DNA from: Nannochloropsis salina CCMP1776
Lineage: Eukaryota > Sar > Eustigmatophyceae > Eustigmatales > Monodopsidaceae
Direction of reading: 5' to 3'
Assembly (NCBI GenBank): GCA_004565275.1
Contig: SDOX01000006.1
Span: 310,001 to 374,000 of the forward strand
Length of the DNA stretch: 64,000 nt
Shown: piece after piece, positions 1 through 10,668 of the stretch
Numbering within the stretch: the first letter of the stretch is position 1
Layout: every line of letters starts with the position of its first letter
Position numbers and translations under genes: made by a program
The notes under the pieces: generated by a model
What the model saw: the letters and a program-made list of their open reading frames with translations, nothing else
Databases searched by the model: none
What the model was told of the DNA's origin: nothing

Positions 1-1796
1 CGCCGAGATCGCCTGACCACGAAGGCTGGCACCAAGAAGCGGGTGATGATCTTGGGCACTGGATGGGGGGGGCATGCTGTAACCAAGGTGGTGGATACGG
101 GGTTGTACGAGGTGGTGATCGTCTCGCCGCGAAACTTCTTCTTGTTCACTCCCATGCTCGCCGGCAGCTCGGTCGGTACTGTCGATTATCGGTCTATCAT
201 CGAGCCCATTCGAGCAGCCAACCCTCTTGCAGACTACTACGAAGCACAAGGTAGGGAAAAGGCCTTGTGGCTTGGGATTTCTGTGCTAGTTTTGCCTGTC
301 GCTTGGTGGCCAGAAGAGAAGTGCGGCGCGTCGGAGTCACTGCAGCCTCGGTGGTCTTTCGAGGGAGGTGTCTTTTATCCATGTAATTTCCTCTCCCAAT
401 CAAATGCGCGCCATCCACTTCCCTGCTCACATGCACTCTTCTCAAGCTTTGCCGAATCCATCCTTCTCGTAAAACGCGCTCGTCACACACACCTCCCCCT
501 CTGGGCGTATCCCATGCCCCCCTCTCATCCCCACAGCCCTGGCCATATATCCCAACAATCAAACGGTGCGCATCCGCTCCGAAATTCCGAACGAAGTCGG
601 GGAATACGAGGACTTTTTGGCGCCTTATGATATCCTGGTGTACGGGTGCGGGGCTCAGAGCGGCACGTTTGGCACCCCGGGCGTGCGGGAGCATGCTTTC
701 TTCCTGAAAGAAATCAGCGATGCGGTCAAATTGCGTCAAGCCCTGGTGGATCGCTTTGAACGAGCCAACATGCCGAGCGTGTCCATGGAGGAGAAAAAGC
801 GGATCTTGAGTTTCGTCGTGGTGGGGGGGGGGCCTACTGGTGTCGAATTCTCGGGCGAGTTCTCCGATTTTCTTAACAGAGACTTGGCCAAGGTAGGTGA
901 AACAAACCAAAATAAATAGTACGGGGTATCTTGACGGTATGGTGTCAACTGGGAAAAGACAAGCGCCTAACGGAGGTGCAATTTCCTCTACTTGCCTATT
1001 TCAACAGTACTATCCCGCCTTGGTCGACCTGGTGTCCTTCAAAATTATTCAAGCCGGTTCCCGCATCCTCCCTGTCTTCGACGCTGCACTGCAAGAACAA
1101 GGGCTAGAGGTGTTGAAGGCGCAGGGTATCGAGGTCATGCTGAACCGCAAGGTCCTGAAAGTCGAAGAGAAGCACATCGAGCTCGACGGAGGCGAGATAT
1201 TGCCCTATGGTCTCTGTGTGTGGGCTGCGGGTACGGCCCCCCGCGATATCACCAAATCCTTGATCGCCGCGATCCCAGAGCAAAGCGCCTCCACGGCAGG
1301 CCAACGAGGTCGACTCTCTGTGGACAGGTGGCTGCGCGTGCAAGGTACGAATGGAAGCATCTTGGCCCTGGGAGACGCGGTCGAGGTGGAGGGCCTGCCT
1401 TTGCCAGCCACGGGACAAGTAGCTGCACAGCACGGTGCGTTTCTCGGCCGCTTGCTCAACCGTGAGTACGATTTGAGCACATCTAACCCGACGTTCGATC
1501 TGGAAAAAGTGAACGCTTTTGGCAAAGTCGCCAACGTGCTCCGTCTTCGCGGGCGCTTGGAGGCGCAGGCCTTCTCCTTCCTGAACCTGGGCTTGTTGGC
1601 TTACGTTGGCCAAGCCAATGCTCTGGCTCAAGTCCAGACGGGGAACCTCAAATTCGGAGAATATTCGGCCAGGGCTGGCAACCTCTTGTGGCGCAGTGTT
1701 TATCTGGTCAAACAGGTTTCGACGCGAAACCGAGTCTTGGTGCTGAACGACTGGCTGAGGACCCGTGTCTTTGGTCGAGACATTAGTCGCTTCTAG
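1..1796 (+). CDS. Type II NAD(P)H:quinone oxidoreductase (NDH-2), 5' partial
   Basis: Rotenone-insensitive flavoprotein that passes electrons from NAD(P)H to quinone at a mitochondrial or plastid membrane without pumping protons. Exons: <1-250, 537-892, 1008-1796; introns are GT-AG and keep frame (phase 1, then phase 0). About 464 residues lie in the window and the reading frame is open at base 1, so the start and any targeting peptide are missing. The first dinucleotide-binding loop reads GTGWGG near residue 20, followed by VSPRNFFLFTPML, typical of NDH-2. The second, VVVGGGPTGVEFSGE, lies at the end of exon 2. The stretch ILALGDAVEV is the FAD-binding GD motif. The C-terminus (NRVLVLNDWLRTRVFGRDIS) is complete and matches the family's membrane-docking end. 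No EF-hand insert is visible in the part present. Organelle is not determinable here. Confidence 0.93.
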
Positions 1797-2274
1797 GAAT
1801 GCTTGGGGTTGGAGCGAAAACTTGCAGTAGAATTATAGATGGCTTCAATTGCTCATTGGGTATTGTACTTTTGAGGGGAAATTTTCTGATTCGAAAATGT
1901 ATATTCATGCGATACCACAGAACCAGCGTTACAGACAATTTTATTCCATCGCTCTTCGCTCAACGTTGTACCCCTCAAATGGGCACAGGCCCTTTCCTAG
2001 AAGCCCAGAGGACCTGCTGTCTCGAACAGTGAAGGAATTCACACTACTGGATGTGCTACCATGTGATGCCCCAGGCCGATCCGGTGGTCGAACCAATGAC
2101 ACACTCGAGCCCAACAGCAGGTCAAATTTATGCATTAAGATCTTACTTGTCTCGCAATCCCTTTATTTCGTTGTGATATGTGATAACTCATATAATCTAT
2201 CACAAAGCCACCGGTCGTCGCTATTTTCGCGGTCTTCCAACGAAGCCCTCTACAGCGCAAATGCTTCAGTCCTG
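1797..2274. other. Convergent 3' intergenic region
   Basis: This AT-richer stretch separates the stop of the NADH dehydrogenase gene from the stop of the opposing Nudix gene. It should hold both 3' UTRs. I see no further gene or RNA structure in it. Confidence 0.5.
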
Positions 2275-3051
2275 CTATTGCACTTGCACTTTGTACCGCA
2301 TCAAAATGTCCTTCAAAAAAATATCCAGCAAGTGGGCGGTCAGCCCCCAGATCACGTGGGGGCCCCCTACAAAGACCACAGTGCCTTTCTCCTCTTCGCG
2401 GTTCCAGTGCTCCACGTCCAGGAGCGTGGCCAGAGGAATCGTGAAACACTCCGCGACCTCCTTGGGGTTTGGAGACAGCTCCTTCTCCGTCAGATCACCG
2501 AGAAAGCCTACCACGGGCGTGACCCCTATGCCCGTGATCTTGTGCACCTCGGACCAGTCACAGCGCAAGACGCCCAGCACGTCCACCGACCGGGCGGGGA
2601 ACCCGATCTCTTCCTCCATCTCTCGAAGGGATGTTTCGATGATGTTCACGTCCAAGGACTCTTCCACCATCCCCCCTGGGAAACACACTTGATTTTTGAA
2701 GGAGCGGACGAAGGGAGAGCGGCGTTCGAAGAGCACGGAGGCCACCCCGTTTACATTGCAGAGCGGAATCACCACCGACGCGCGCAGGGAGACCGCGCGG
2801 GTCAGCTGGCGCGGGGATCGCTGCAAGTATTTGCGCAACATGTTCAAGTGCTTCGACGTCAGCCCCCCTGCCAAATCCAAGCTGCGAGTTTTCCGGCGAC
2901 GGCGGGTGATGAGTTCAGCTTGGTAGGGGTGGAGGACCCGCTCCAATTGCTCCAGGTTGCCGTCCTCTAATAGCCGCGCGCAGAACTGCAAGGTTTCTTC
3001 CCTGTCCCGAAGACCAGCGGCCAGGGCCGGGAGCGTGTAGTTGGTGATCAT
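2275..3051 (-). CDS. Nudix hydrolase, CoA-diphosphatase (NUDT7/8, CoAse) type
   Basis: Probably cleaves coenzyme A or acyl-CoA to phosphopantetheine plus 3',5'-ADP. The 258-residue frame has the CoAse signature: a run like LFERRSPFVRSFKNQVCFPG leads into a Nudix box in which GG, then 15 residues later RE-x-x-EE-x-G (REMEEEIGF), supplies the Mg-binding glutamates. The spacing of the first half is one residue longer than in animal NUDT7. The conserved WSEVHKITGIGVTPVVGF stretch follows. The first ATG in frame is at 3051, but the frame stays open for about 40 codons upstream without an ATG, and a good acceptor (minus strand, CCCCTCAG just upstream of 3079) suggests a missed 5' exon carrying a targeting peptide. 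Convergent with the NADH dehydrogenase gene. No peroxisomal SKL-type end: it ends KVQVQ. Confidence 0.85.
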   Translation of the reverse strand: MITNYTLPALAAGLRDREETLQFCARLLEDGNLEQLERVLHPYQAELITRRRRKTRSLDLAGGLTSKHLNMLRKYLQRSPRQLTRAVSLRASVVIPLCNVNGVASVLFERRSPFVRSFKNQVCFPGGMVEESLDVNIIETSLREMEEEIGFPARSVDVLGVLRCDWSEVHKITGIGVTPVVGFLGDLTEKELSPNPKEVAECFTIPLATLLDVEHWNREEEKGTVVFVGGPHVIWGLTAHLLDIFLKDILMRYKVQVQ

Positions 3052-3248
3052 CAATTGGAGGTCTAAATCCTTGCTCTGAGGGGATGAGGAGCGACAATTG
3101 AAAAGTGATGGGCAGGGGGAGGGTATTGAGCTCTGCGCACGTGCATACGGAAGGTGCCCCTTCAGCGATTGGTTGACAGGTTAAGGAGTGAGCAATGGCC
3201 CTTCCATGACTTGTTCACGGCCTGACTTCCGGTCCTGAAGGGAGAGCA

Positions 3249-4121
3249 TCACACAACCGTGCAAGGAAGAAGTCCTTTCCCAAGACAGGCACCCCCCCCC
3301 CCCGTTCTACGACACCTAAGGATTTTTAAGAAACGTACCGGTTCTATGACACCTAAGGATTTGAACTGAGCATGAGAATGCAAGCTTTTATTTTCCGTAG
3401 CAGCAGTGTGCGATTTCTCGTTAGCACTCATTTGCTCCTCGACTGCCGCGTGGCATGCCGCCAATTGATGCCTCGACGCTCTCCACACGACGTTCCCACC
3501 CTTCATCTGCGATCCCTTCACAGCCACAGTGGGCGGCCGGTGCTCTTCCTCTCCCTCTTCTATTATGCCGCTGTTATCAATGGCTGGGGGCTGATGTTGG
3601 TGCTCATCAAGGTTGTCCTGTCTAGGACACTCCTTCGTGGAAACATCCCTTGAACGCTTCTTATGGTTTGTTAATTGCGTGCGTTCAGAAGAATAGCAGC
3701 TTTCAGGATTAGGAGAATAATTTCCCAGGTAGGCACACCGCTGGTATTGGGGGAAGACCGTTTGTTTTCTCTTGTTTGCGGCTTGAATTGGACCCGAAAG
3801 AAGGGATATCGGTCTTCCTAGCGATTTTGTGGAGGCAGCACTACATTGGCTGAGTCCTGCACAAGCACGTTCACGTAATGAAAGGAAAAGCGTTTTCCTC
3901 GCGAGACTTCTAGCCTTCGTAGACATTGTACCCTGTGGAAATTGGCATGTACTAGTGTCAGAATGAGTGTATGCGATGGACAGGACACTGGTCGTGGGAG
4001 GGAGGGAAAGGACGATGACGCCAGACCGACTCGGAGGGGAAACGGAGGCGATGGAGAACGGCCCGCCTGCTTTTTTTTTCCGCTTAAATTTTACTTTTAC
4101 TTGCCAATAGGACTTCTTCAT
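3249..4121 (-). CDS. Unidentified reading frame, about 290 residues
   Basis: A long open frame that does not lie opposite any recognised gene, which makes it less easy to dismiss than the many antisense shadows. I recognise no domain. The middle is hydrophilic with acidic and histidine/glutamine-rich patches (EEGEEEHRPP), and the C-terminal end contains a doubled VI/LRC-type segment produced by a 37-bp tandem duplication. ATG at 4121; a second candidate start lies near residue 70. No clear splice sites decide the model. It could be a lineage-specific protein, part of a spliced gene or chance. Confidence 0.3.
   Translation of the reverse strand: MKKSYWQVKVKFKRKKKAGGPFSIASVSPPSRSGVIVLSLPPTTSVLSIAYTHSDTSTCQFPQGTMSTKARSLARKTLFLSLRERACAGLSQCSAASTKSLGRPISLLSGPIQAANKRKQTVFPQYQRCAYLGNYSPNPESCYSSERTQLTNHKKRSRDVSTKECPRQDNLDEHQHQPPAIDNSGIIEEGEEEHRPPTVAVKGSQMKGGNVVWRASRHQLAACHAAVEEQMSANEKSHTAATENKSLHSHAQFKSLGVIEPVRFLKILRCRRTGGGGACLGKGLLPCTVV
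3303..3362. repeat. Short direct repeat, 37-bp spacing
   Basis: A 23-base segment at 3303-3325 (CCGTTCTACGACACCTAAGG and 3 more) recurs at 3340-3362 with one C-to-T difference. The two copies are 37 bp apart, so this looks like a recent tandem duplication. A run of 13 C ends immediately before the first copy. Confidence 0.85.
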
Positions 4122-4305
4122 AAGCGGATGTATGTTCAATTATTGAAAAATGAGATCCACGGCCGTTTAAAAAAAAGGGATCTCCATAAGATCGAGGTAT
4201 AAGCTAATAGTGATATCATAAAGTAAACAACGCGCTGATAAGGTCTTTAAACCTTTTCTTTCAAGGCCAGCAAGCGACTGAATATGCATAAAATACCGGC
4301 ATTCA

Positions 4306-5430
4306 TCATATTTTTGTGTATTGTATCACTTGCTTCTCGCTCTCATACCATAGTTCCTTGGCCACAGCTCGCGCATTTCGCGGCAGGCGGGGTCGCGCTC
4401 GCGTGAACCCCATGAAGGGGCCCATTACCTCCCAGGGCATCAGGAAAGAGGGGGACGGTGACCAATACGGATGAAAATACGGCACATTCGTCTCGTCATC
4501 TTCATCCTCGTCGGAGACATAGGAATGGGTTGCGGCGTAAACGCTGGGTATGCTTCCTTGCTCATTGGAAAGAAAGGCCAGGGACATAACTGGGTCGAGC
4601 ACCAAGCGCCTGTACCAGAGTGGGAAACTACGCCATATATCACTGGCAACAGCACCAGGAGAGACAGCTATTGCTTGAACGGACGTGCCTTTCAAGCGAT
4701 GTCGTAATTCCAGTGTCATGAGGACAAGTGCCAGCTTGGAATCGTTGTAGCGGCTGGAGAAAATGCGGTCTTTCAAAGCGCGATAATTCCCGCTCAAGCT
4801 TCCTTGCCAATCCAAACACCCGAACTCGTGCATGAGGGAGGATACACTGACAATCCGGGAGTCAGGAGTAGCCTTTACAACATCCATCAAAAGCTTGGTC
4901 AGGTAAAAGTGGCCGAGGTAGTTGGTGCCGAACATGATCTCGAATCCCTCTTTGGTGCGTCCGGAGCCGTTGGCCAACCCAGCATTCAGGACTAATGCAT
5001 CCAGCCGCTTATATCGCCCCAGAAAGTCCTCTGCAAAGGTTTTGATAGAAGCGAAGCTTCCCAAGTCCAACCGCATGCAAACGAGGGTGCCTTTCCTCGC
5101 GAAGGGGAAGTCAAAGCGGTGCCCCGCATCCAGGCTGTGGAGTTCTTCAAGCATCTCATCACGTGCAGCCTTGGCCCGTTCCATGGACCGACAGGCCAAA
5201 ATCACCGTAGCACCCATTTTACATATGTTAAGGGCGGTAGCTCTGCCAATGCCTGTGTTACTGCCCGTGACAATTACGATCTTACCCCGCATGTCGTTTG
5301 CGATGAAGTCAAGCTTGTTCGCCTCCGGAACAAGACCCACTTTCCGCAAAATTGGAAATACTATTGCCGAAGAAGTGACCCATCCTAAGGCCAGAGGTCC
5401 ATTCCAGATCCAGTGCAGAGGAGTCAGCAT
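4306..5430 (-). CDS. Short-chain dehydrogenase/reductase, retinol-dehydrogenase/POR-like, membrane anchored
   Basis: Classical-type NAD(P)-dependent oxidoreductase of 374 residues in one exon. An N-terminal hydrophobic segment (WIWNGPLALGWVTSSAIVF) after the ATG at 5430 should anchor it in a membrane, probably the ER. Then come the cofactor loop TGSNTGIGRA near residue 55, the NADP-preferring arginine of ACRSMERA, the LNAG motif, and the catalytic pair serine (SVSSL) and YNDSK. The order matches the WWOX / retinol dehydrogenase / protochlorophyllide-reductase-like branch. The substrate cannot be told from sequence. A small acidic insert (SDEDEDDE) sits in the C-terminal substrate-binding region. 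A TTG lies 12 codons upstream in frame, but ATG 5430 is the natural start. True light-dependent POR is unlikely because of the N-terminal anchor. Confidence 0.85.
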   Translation of the reverse strand: MLTPLHWIWNGPLALGWVTSSAIVFPILRKVGLVPEANKLDFIANDMRGKIVIVTGSNTGIGRATALNICKMGATVILACRSMERAKAARDEMLEELHSLDAGHRFDFPFARKGTLVCMRLDLGSFASIKTFAEDFLGRYKRLDALVLNAGLANGSGRTKEGFEIMFGTNYLGHFYLTKLLMDVVKATPDSRIVSVSSLMHEFGCLDWQGSLSGNYRALKDRIFSSRYNDSKLALVLMTLELRHRLKGTSVQAIAVSPGAVASDIWRSFPLWYRRLVLDPVMSLAFLSNEQGSIPSVYAATHSYVSDEDEDDETNVPYFHPYWSPSPSFLMPWEVMGPFMGFTRARPRLPRNARAVAKELWYESEKQVIQYTKI

Positions 5431-6455
5431 GTTCTCTGTAACGCCGAAGGGAATAAAAAGAGACAAATCGGGTTTTTATGGCAGTCTAGTAAGAAGGTAA
5501 TTTCTTCATCCACTCATGAGTCAAATTAGTTGTCTGACTCTCTCTATCAATCAACCAGATTCACAAGTGGAGAGAAAGTGGGGCTTGATTTTTCAAAAAC
5601 AATATTTTTACTTCGAACGGGAGATTTTGGCTCCTGAGAACGGATTAGACCGAGTTTAACCTCCCGCCCCCCCCCTCGTTCGGTAAGGGAAGTACCACGC
5701 AGAAACCTGCACAGACAGGGCATTTGGGACACAGTTTTAAGAAAGCACATGCAAGGCTACCGTCGAAACTAGGTGAAACAGACCGTATGTTGCCGCTAAA
5801 GCCCCCTGAATTACCCGAAATCGTGGCATATATTCCTCTGAAGAGCCTAATTTTCATTGTTCTTTGATACTTGAATATCGATACCATCTTCCGTCATAGA
5901 CGCTAACCGTCCCAATAACTTTTTCTCACTAACCTCCTACATACCTCCTCTTTTCATTGCTTTCGGCTGAAAACTTTATACTTCCGTTCGTCGCTATGGC
6001 GTTCTTCTTGGCATAAATCCGTCTAAATCTTATCCGTCAAAATATTATGCGCCACGAGGTAGAACTAACTGGAAGAGATCTTGTGGACGCTTTGAACCAA
6101 CATATTTTGGTATGGGCTTGAACACAGGTACTTTGGCCGCTTCCGTCTCAGATTACTACTCCGCTACACCGATAAATGGGTGCATGATACATCCCCACCA
6201 AATGAACCCTATGTCATGAATAAATACTACCCCCACGTGCGGTCGAGAGATACATCTCTGGCCTTAATTCACTGTGTCTTCTCATTTATGGCTTCACGCC
6301 ACCTTGACCACCGTCAGCCTCTTTCCTCCCTTGCATCTCGGTCGAACAGGCACGGACCAATCAAGGCCCTCCTCTATTATACACAGACACATGCCCTCGA
6401 CACCAAGTCCTTCTCATCTTCTCGGACGTCTAAGCTCTTCCCGACGTCGTCTCGC
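5431..6455. other. Intergenic region with no recognised gene
   Basis: About 1 kb between the SDR start and the 3' end of the sugar dehydratase gene. It has a run of nine C near 5669 and several short frames. One short peptide-like frame at about 6047 (MRHEVELTGRDLVDALNQHI) ends before a possible GTATGG donor, but I cannot connect it to other exons. It should contain the promoter of the SDR gene. Confidence 0.4.
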
Positions 6456-8231
6456 CTACGAAAACTCGTGTACCGCTCCAGAGCGGGGATGGGCCACTAG
6501 GGCACAGTCAATGTTCCCATACCGGCCCGTGTGCTGCTTGTACCACTCCACCGTTTTGTGCAGTCCGTCCTCCCACGACACAATCTCCCGCCAGCCCAAC
6601 TGCTTGAGGGCTTCGCTGTTCACCGTGTATCGCAAATCTGGAAAAAAGGAATCGAATGGGTATCAGGGAAGGGATGCAGGGACGCGTGCGTCGACCGGGA
6701 CAGCAAGGCCCAGAGCAACCACCGGCCTCTGTAATGTCAGCCATGCGATACCTCCTTGGTACACGCATTTCGGACAACCTACCGTTGAAGGCTCGATCTT
6801 CGACGAACTGCAGCATCTTCTCCTCCTCCTTCCCGTGGCCCATTAGCCGGATCAGGTCCTTGGCGACCTCGATGTTCGCTTTCTCGTGGGTGCCCCCGAT
6901 GTTGTAGATCTTGCCCGTTACGCCCCTGTGCAGGATCACTTCGAACGCACGCGCCACGTCCTCCACCTGTTCAAAACCGGCGACAGAGATGCGGAGTGAG
7001 CGTGGGTGAGGGAGAGGGAGGAAAGGAAGGAGGGAGGACGCTGGGGGGAGCGACTCACGTAGAGGAAGTTGCGGGTATTGAGGCCGTTCCCGTGCAGCGT
7101 CACCGGCCTATCACGCATCAGCAAGTTGACAAACTTGGGGATGAGTTTCTCCGGGTACTGGTGGGGACCGTAGACATTATTTCCGCGCGTGATGATCAAT
7201 GGGAGGTTGAAAGAGCGAGAGTAGGACTTGGCAATAAACTCGGCGCCCGCCTTGGTCGCGGCGTAAGGATTCGTGGGCTGTGTGGTCAAACGAACGAGAT
7301 CGATCGAGAATTAATACGCACAAACGCGGATAAAAGGGGGCATGGAGGCGAAAAACATGTCTAGCCATGCCAGTCATGAGCAGGGCCGCGTGATTTCACA
7401 TTCCTTACCCGCCTCATGGACTGCACTCACCTCTAAGACTTGGTCCTCGAACATGGGTTCTTGGTCCGCCGCTCCCTCCCCGTACACTTCGTCCGTGGAC
7501 ACGTGGATAAAGCGCTTGATGTTGTGGACTTTCGCGCTCTCCAAGAGGACGTGCGTCCCCAGAATGTTGTTCTGCGTGAAGGAGAAGGAGTTGCCGAAGC
7601 TGTTGTCCACGTGGGTCTGGGCCGCAAAGTGCATGATCGTGTCAATCTCTTCCTCTTCAAGCACGTAGTTCACGAGGTCAGAGGAACAGATGTTGCCCTT
7701 GACAAACTTGTAGTTTTTGTAGTACTTGATTTCGTCCAGATTCTCCAGACAGGAGCAGTAGTCCAGTCGGTCGAGGTTGACCTGATATGGTGGAAAAGGC
7801 AGGCGGCGCCATGAAAAATCGATTTGTTACTTGCCTGATGACATCACCCCACGCTATCCTACGACCCTAACGAGAAGTCTCATGATTAGCCCGTAGCTTA
7901 ATGTCTTGAGGTGGGAATATTCCTTCCCATCTTATCATGCCAGCTTTCAAACATCGCGCAGGGAGCCAGGAGGGAGGACCAGGAAATTGCAAAGAAACAC
8001 AGGGTACTTACGATTTTATACTTGGGAAACTTCTTGACAAGAAGTAGCACAACGTGAGAGGCGCTGTGACAAAGAAATTTAGGTAAGCCGTGGCGTTTAT
8101 TCGCACACAGGGATTTATCAGAGAAACTGCCGGGGAACTTACATAAAACCGGCCCCTCCAGTTACTAGGATGTTCTTTGGTGTATACTCGGCCTCTGGTG
8201 CGCTGCCATTATGAACGTTACCGTTGCTCAT
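6456..8231 (-). CDS. Nucleotide-sugar 4,6-dehydratase (UDP-/dTDP-glucose 4,6-dehydratase, RHM N-domain/RmlB type)
   Basis: First step of activated rhamnose synthesis: converts UDP-glucose (or dTDP-glucose) to the 4-keto-6-deoxy sugar; cytosolic. Six exons on the minus strand: 8231-8143, 8063-8012, 7781-7431, 7277-7059, 6966-6783, 6637-6456. All junctions are GT-AG and the phases (2, 0, 0, 0, 1) close exactly to give 358 residues. The NAD loop TGGAGFIASH is formed across the first junction. HFAAQTHVDNSF, the catalytic STDEVYG (Thr-Asp-Glu) and PYAATKAG (YxxxK) follow, then RGNNVYGP and PEKLIPKF. Similarity is closest to the dehydratase half of plant RHM enzymes, so UDP-glucose is the more likely substrate. 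The epimerase/reductase half of RHM is absent here and must be encoded elsewhere. Start ATG 8231 is chosen because the next residues lead directly to the Rossmann fold; in-frame codons upstream are low-complexity His/Thr. Confidence 0.93.
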
Positions 8232-9112
8232 GATGAAACTAATGCACGGATGGTGGTGTAACTGTATGTGCGTGTGCAGGTGTGTGTGGGCATGGTGAGA
8301 CATGGACAGAAAGGGGTTGCTGACCGTCGAGGCGAAAGCCCATAGTGAGTTTAAATAAGAAACCATTGGCGGACCACGCCGTCAGACCTGCGTTCCGACC
8401 ACGTGTAGGTCAGAGCACAAACAATGCATGACCTGGCATACTCATCATGCATGGCAGCGGCGCCGGTCACAAAGTGACCATTTCAAACCGCAAAATTGAA
8501 CGCATGAGGGCGACGACGCGCTCTTTTCGGACGCCGGAGCTGCGGACAGTGCGCAGCTGCGCTACCGAAGACTTGCGACGCACAGGAAATCCACACACAG
8601 GTGCCAAGACGCAATGATCCTCATAAAATTTGCATGGCGTGGTGTCTTTTCTTTCGTCAAGGCCTCACTTCTCACACCAAAGACACGGCGGCCACGCGGG
8701 GGAGTCGTTGCCTCCTGAGATTTCTGTTCACAGAAGATCGATCAGGTCGCACAATCCAATAATCAATCATAGCTTTCGCGCATTCCATCGACATCGCAAC
8801 CACGTAGAGCTGCGGCTTGTAGGATGTGTGCGCTCGTGAAAGGGAGCTTGCGCATGATACGAGAGGAATACAAGTTGAGAGCACACGTGTTGATAGCATC
8901 TAGGATCGGTAGACTACGTAAGGAGATTCTGCACCATGGCATGATTTACGAAACCGCCACACGATACCACCCCGGTTTGGGGCGCAGGAAGTGATGGGCG
9001 GGAGGTCGAGTACTATCGCTTTCCTATGTTATCGCTTTCCTTAAAAGATGTGGGGATGTTTTACTAAAAATGAAATCCAACTATTTTTTAATTGGACAGA
9101 CGCACACAGGTC
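8232..9112. promoter_or_regulatory. Divergent promoter region between sugar dehydratase and iron-type ADH
   Basis: About 880 bp between two outward-facing starts. It contains a perfect 12-bp palindrome GCGCAGCTGCGC at 8551-8562, a dyad GGTCAC-AAA-GTGACC at 8465-8479, and a 12-bp direct repeat close to the ADH start (9014-9041). No TATA box stands out. Regulatory function is inferred from position only. Confidence 0.45.
9014..9041 (+). repeat. 12-bp direct repeat, 16-bp period, upstream of ADH
   Basis: TATCGCTTTCCT occurs at 9014-9025 and again at 9030-9041, separated by ATGT. The pair ends 71 bp before the proposed ATG at 9113. Placement suits a pair of activator sites or a core-promoter element, but this is inference. 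Confidence 0.6.
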
Positions 9113-10461
9113 ATGCGTCGCAGATTCGCATTGGCAACGCAGTTGGGTCGTCCGGCATGCCAACTCCATCGACCTCAAGTCAAACGTAGCTCCTCCTCGT
9201 CTCAAGCCGTACTGCCCCTGAATAATAGCCCCCAACACGCCACGACTCAAATAGAACTCAATGAAAATGCCGTGGACGAGGTTGGAGTCAAGCACCGACG
9301 TCTTATCGGCCCTCGCACGGTGGTGGTTAGCACGCCTACGGATAGGGCGGAAAATCCTCACGTGCAGCGGGTTTTGGCCCGATTGCGTGGCGTAGGGATT
9401 GAATGCGGTACATTCTCCATGCTGGAGCGATACCCAACAACGCAAGCCTTGGATGAAGGTGCACAAATGGCTAAACGTATGGGAGCGCACTCAATCATAG
9501 GGGTCGGGGGGGGGGCGCGTTGGATTTGGCCAAAGGTATGGCTGTCCTGGCTTGTACAGGCGAGGGACGTGCGCGAGACTATCTCCGAGTGTTCCATAAG
9601 GAAAAAGAACTTTCCGACCAGCGTTTGCCTGTTGTGACGGTCCCAACCACGGCCAGCGCAGGGGGAGGGGGCATCGGGCCCCAATGCCTGGCTCTGTACG
9701 AAGCCGAAGAGGCCTTGGTGCCCTTGCACGCCCGCGACCTGGCACCCGACCTCGCCATCGTCGACCCCACCTTGACGGTCACCCTGCCGCTCCAAGCGGA
9801 ACGCTCCATGGCCCTGGGAGCCTGGTCGGTATGTTTTGACGCCCTGCTGTGCGGATCTGTGCGGGGAGTGCTGGCTAACCTCGCCATGGCGGACTTGATC
9901 CTCAGGGGCGCCTCGGAACTGGGTCGCGGCCTGGGAATGGGGTCAGGGAACGACAAAGGGGAGACAAAGAGGCGGCATTTGGCCCAAGGCAGCGTCGCGG
10001 CAGGTCGTTTGTTGCGCTTGGTGAAGGCCCCCCCCATACAGAGCCTGGCGCGTTGCCTCGCCCCTCTCTTCCCCCTTGCCACGTACTCGCAACTGGCTGC
10101 CGTCCTCCTGCGTTCGTATCTGGCCGTCCTGGCTGATAGGAGGCAACAGGGCGAGTTGGGCGGGGAGGCGTGGAACGAGGCACTGCTGCTTCGAATGGGT
10201 GCAGCCACGTGCTCTGCTCGGGACGGTCCAGGTGCCAATGGAGGAGGACTTCTGGAGATGGCGGAGTGGGCATGGGAGGAGAGCCAAAAGGCGGGCCTGC
10301 GCAGCTTGTTGGACTACCGGGCGTTGGACAAGGAAACCAAGGACGCCGAGGCCTTGGCGGGGCAGGTGATGAGCGTGCTGGCTCTGTTTGAAGTGGAAGG
10401 GGGGCCTGCCTTGGAGGCCGACGTGGTCCGGGACGTACTCGAAGTGTCGTTAGGAACGTGA
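9113..10461 (+). CDS. Iron-containing alcohol dehydrogenase-family protein, with a one-base shift in a G10 run
   Basis: Group III (iron-dependent) ADH-like oxidoreductase that would use NAD(P) and a divalent metal. The first part runs in one frame from ATG 9113 to IIGVGGG; the rest runs in another frame from ALDLAKGMA near 9517 to the stop at 10459-10461. Together they give the family signature G-x-GGG-x-x-x-D-x-AK, broken only at the run of ten G at 9506-9515. One more G would restore GVGGGGALDLAKG, and no splice site lies there, so a sequencing error in the homopolymer is the simplest reading, with a real mutation as the alternative. PTTASAGGGGIG follows as the second cofactor motif. The metal-binding part is harder to recognise: the usual HGxxxxxxxP motif is not obvious, so the enzyme may be divergent or metal-free. 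Residues 1-60 look like an organelle presequence (Arg/Ser rich). Confidence 0.75.
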
Positions 10462-10668
10462 ATTCTTGGGTGTCGACATAAAAGAAATGTACATTCTGTG
10501 AACGGACGGGGAAGAGTCCGTGGAGGATGGTTTCCTTTGGCGTAGGCAGATGTTTATGCGCCTTCTCGAGGCACCTTCATCTTGCACCGTGGAAATGCAC
10601 ACCACAGCCGAGCAATTTCTTTCCAGCCTCCCAACAGTGGCAGCCAACACCTTCCGGCGCACGTCTCT

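Noticed and set aside
1849-2970. 373-codon plus-strand frame
   Set aside because: Antisense shadow of the conserved Nudix gene; no recognisable motif.
3340-3375. T-arm-like GTTCAAATCC on the minus strand
   Set aside because: No matching acceptor, D or anticodon stems within tRNA length; no tRNA found in the window.
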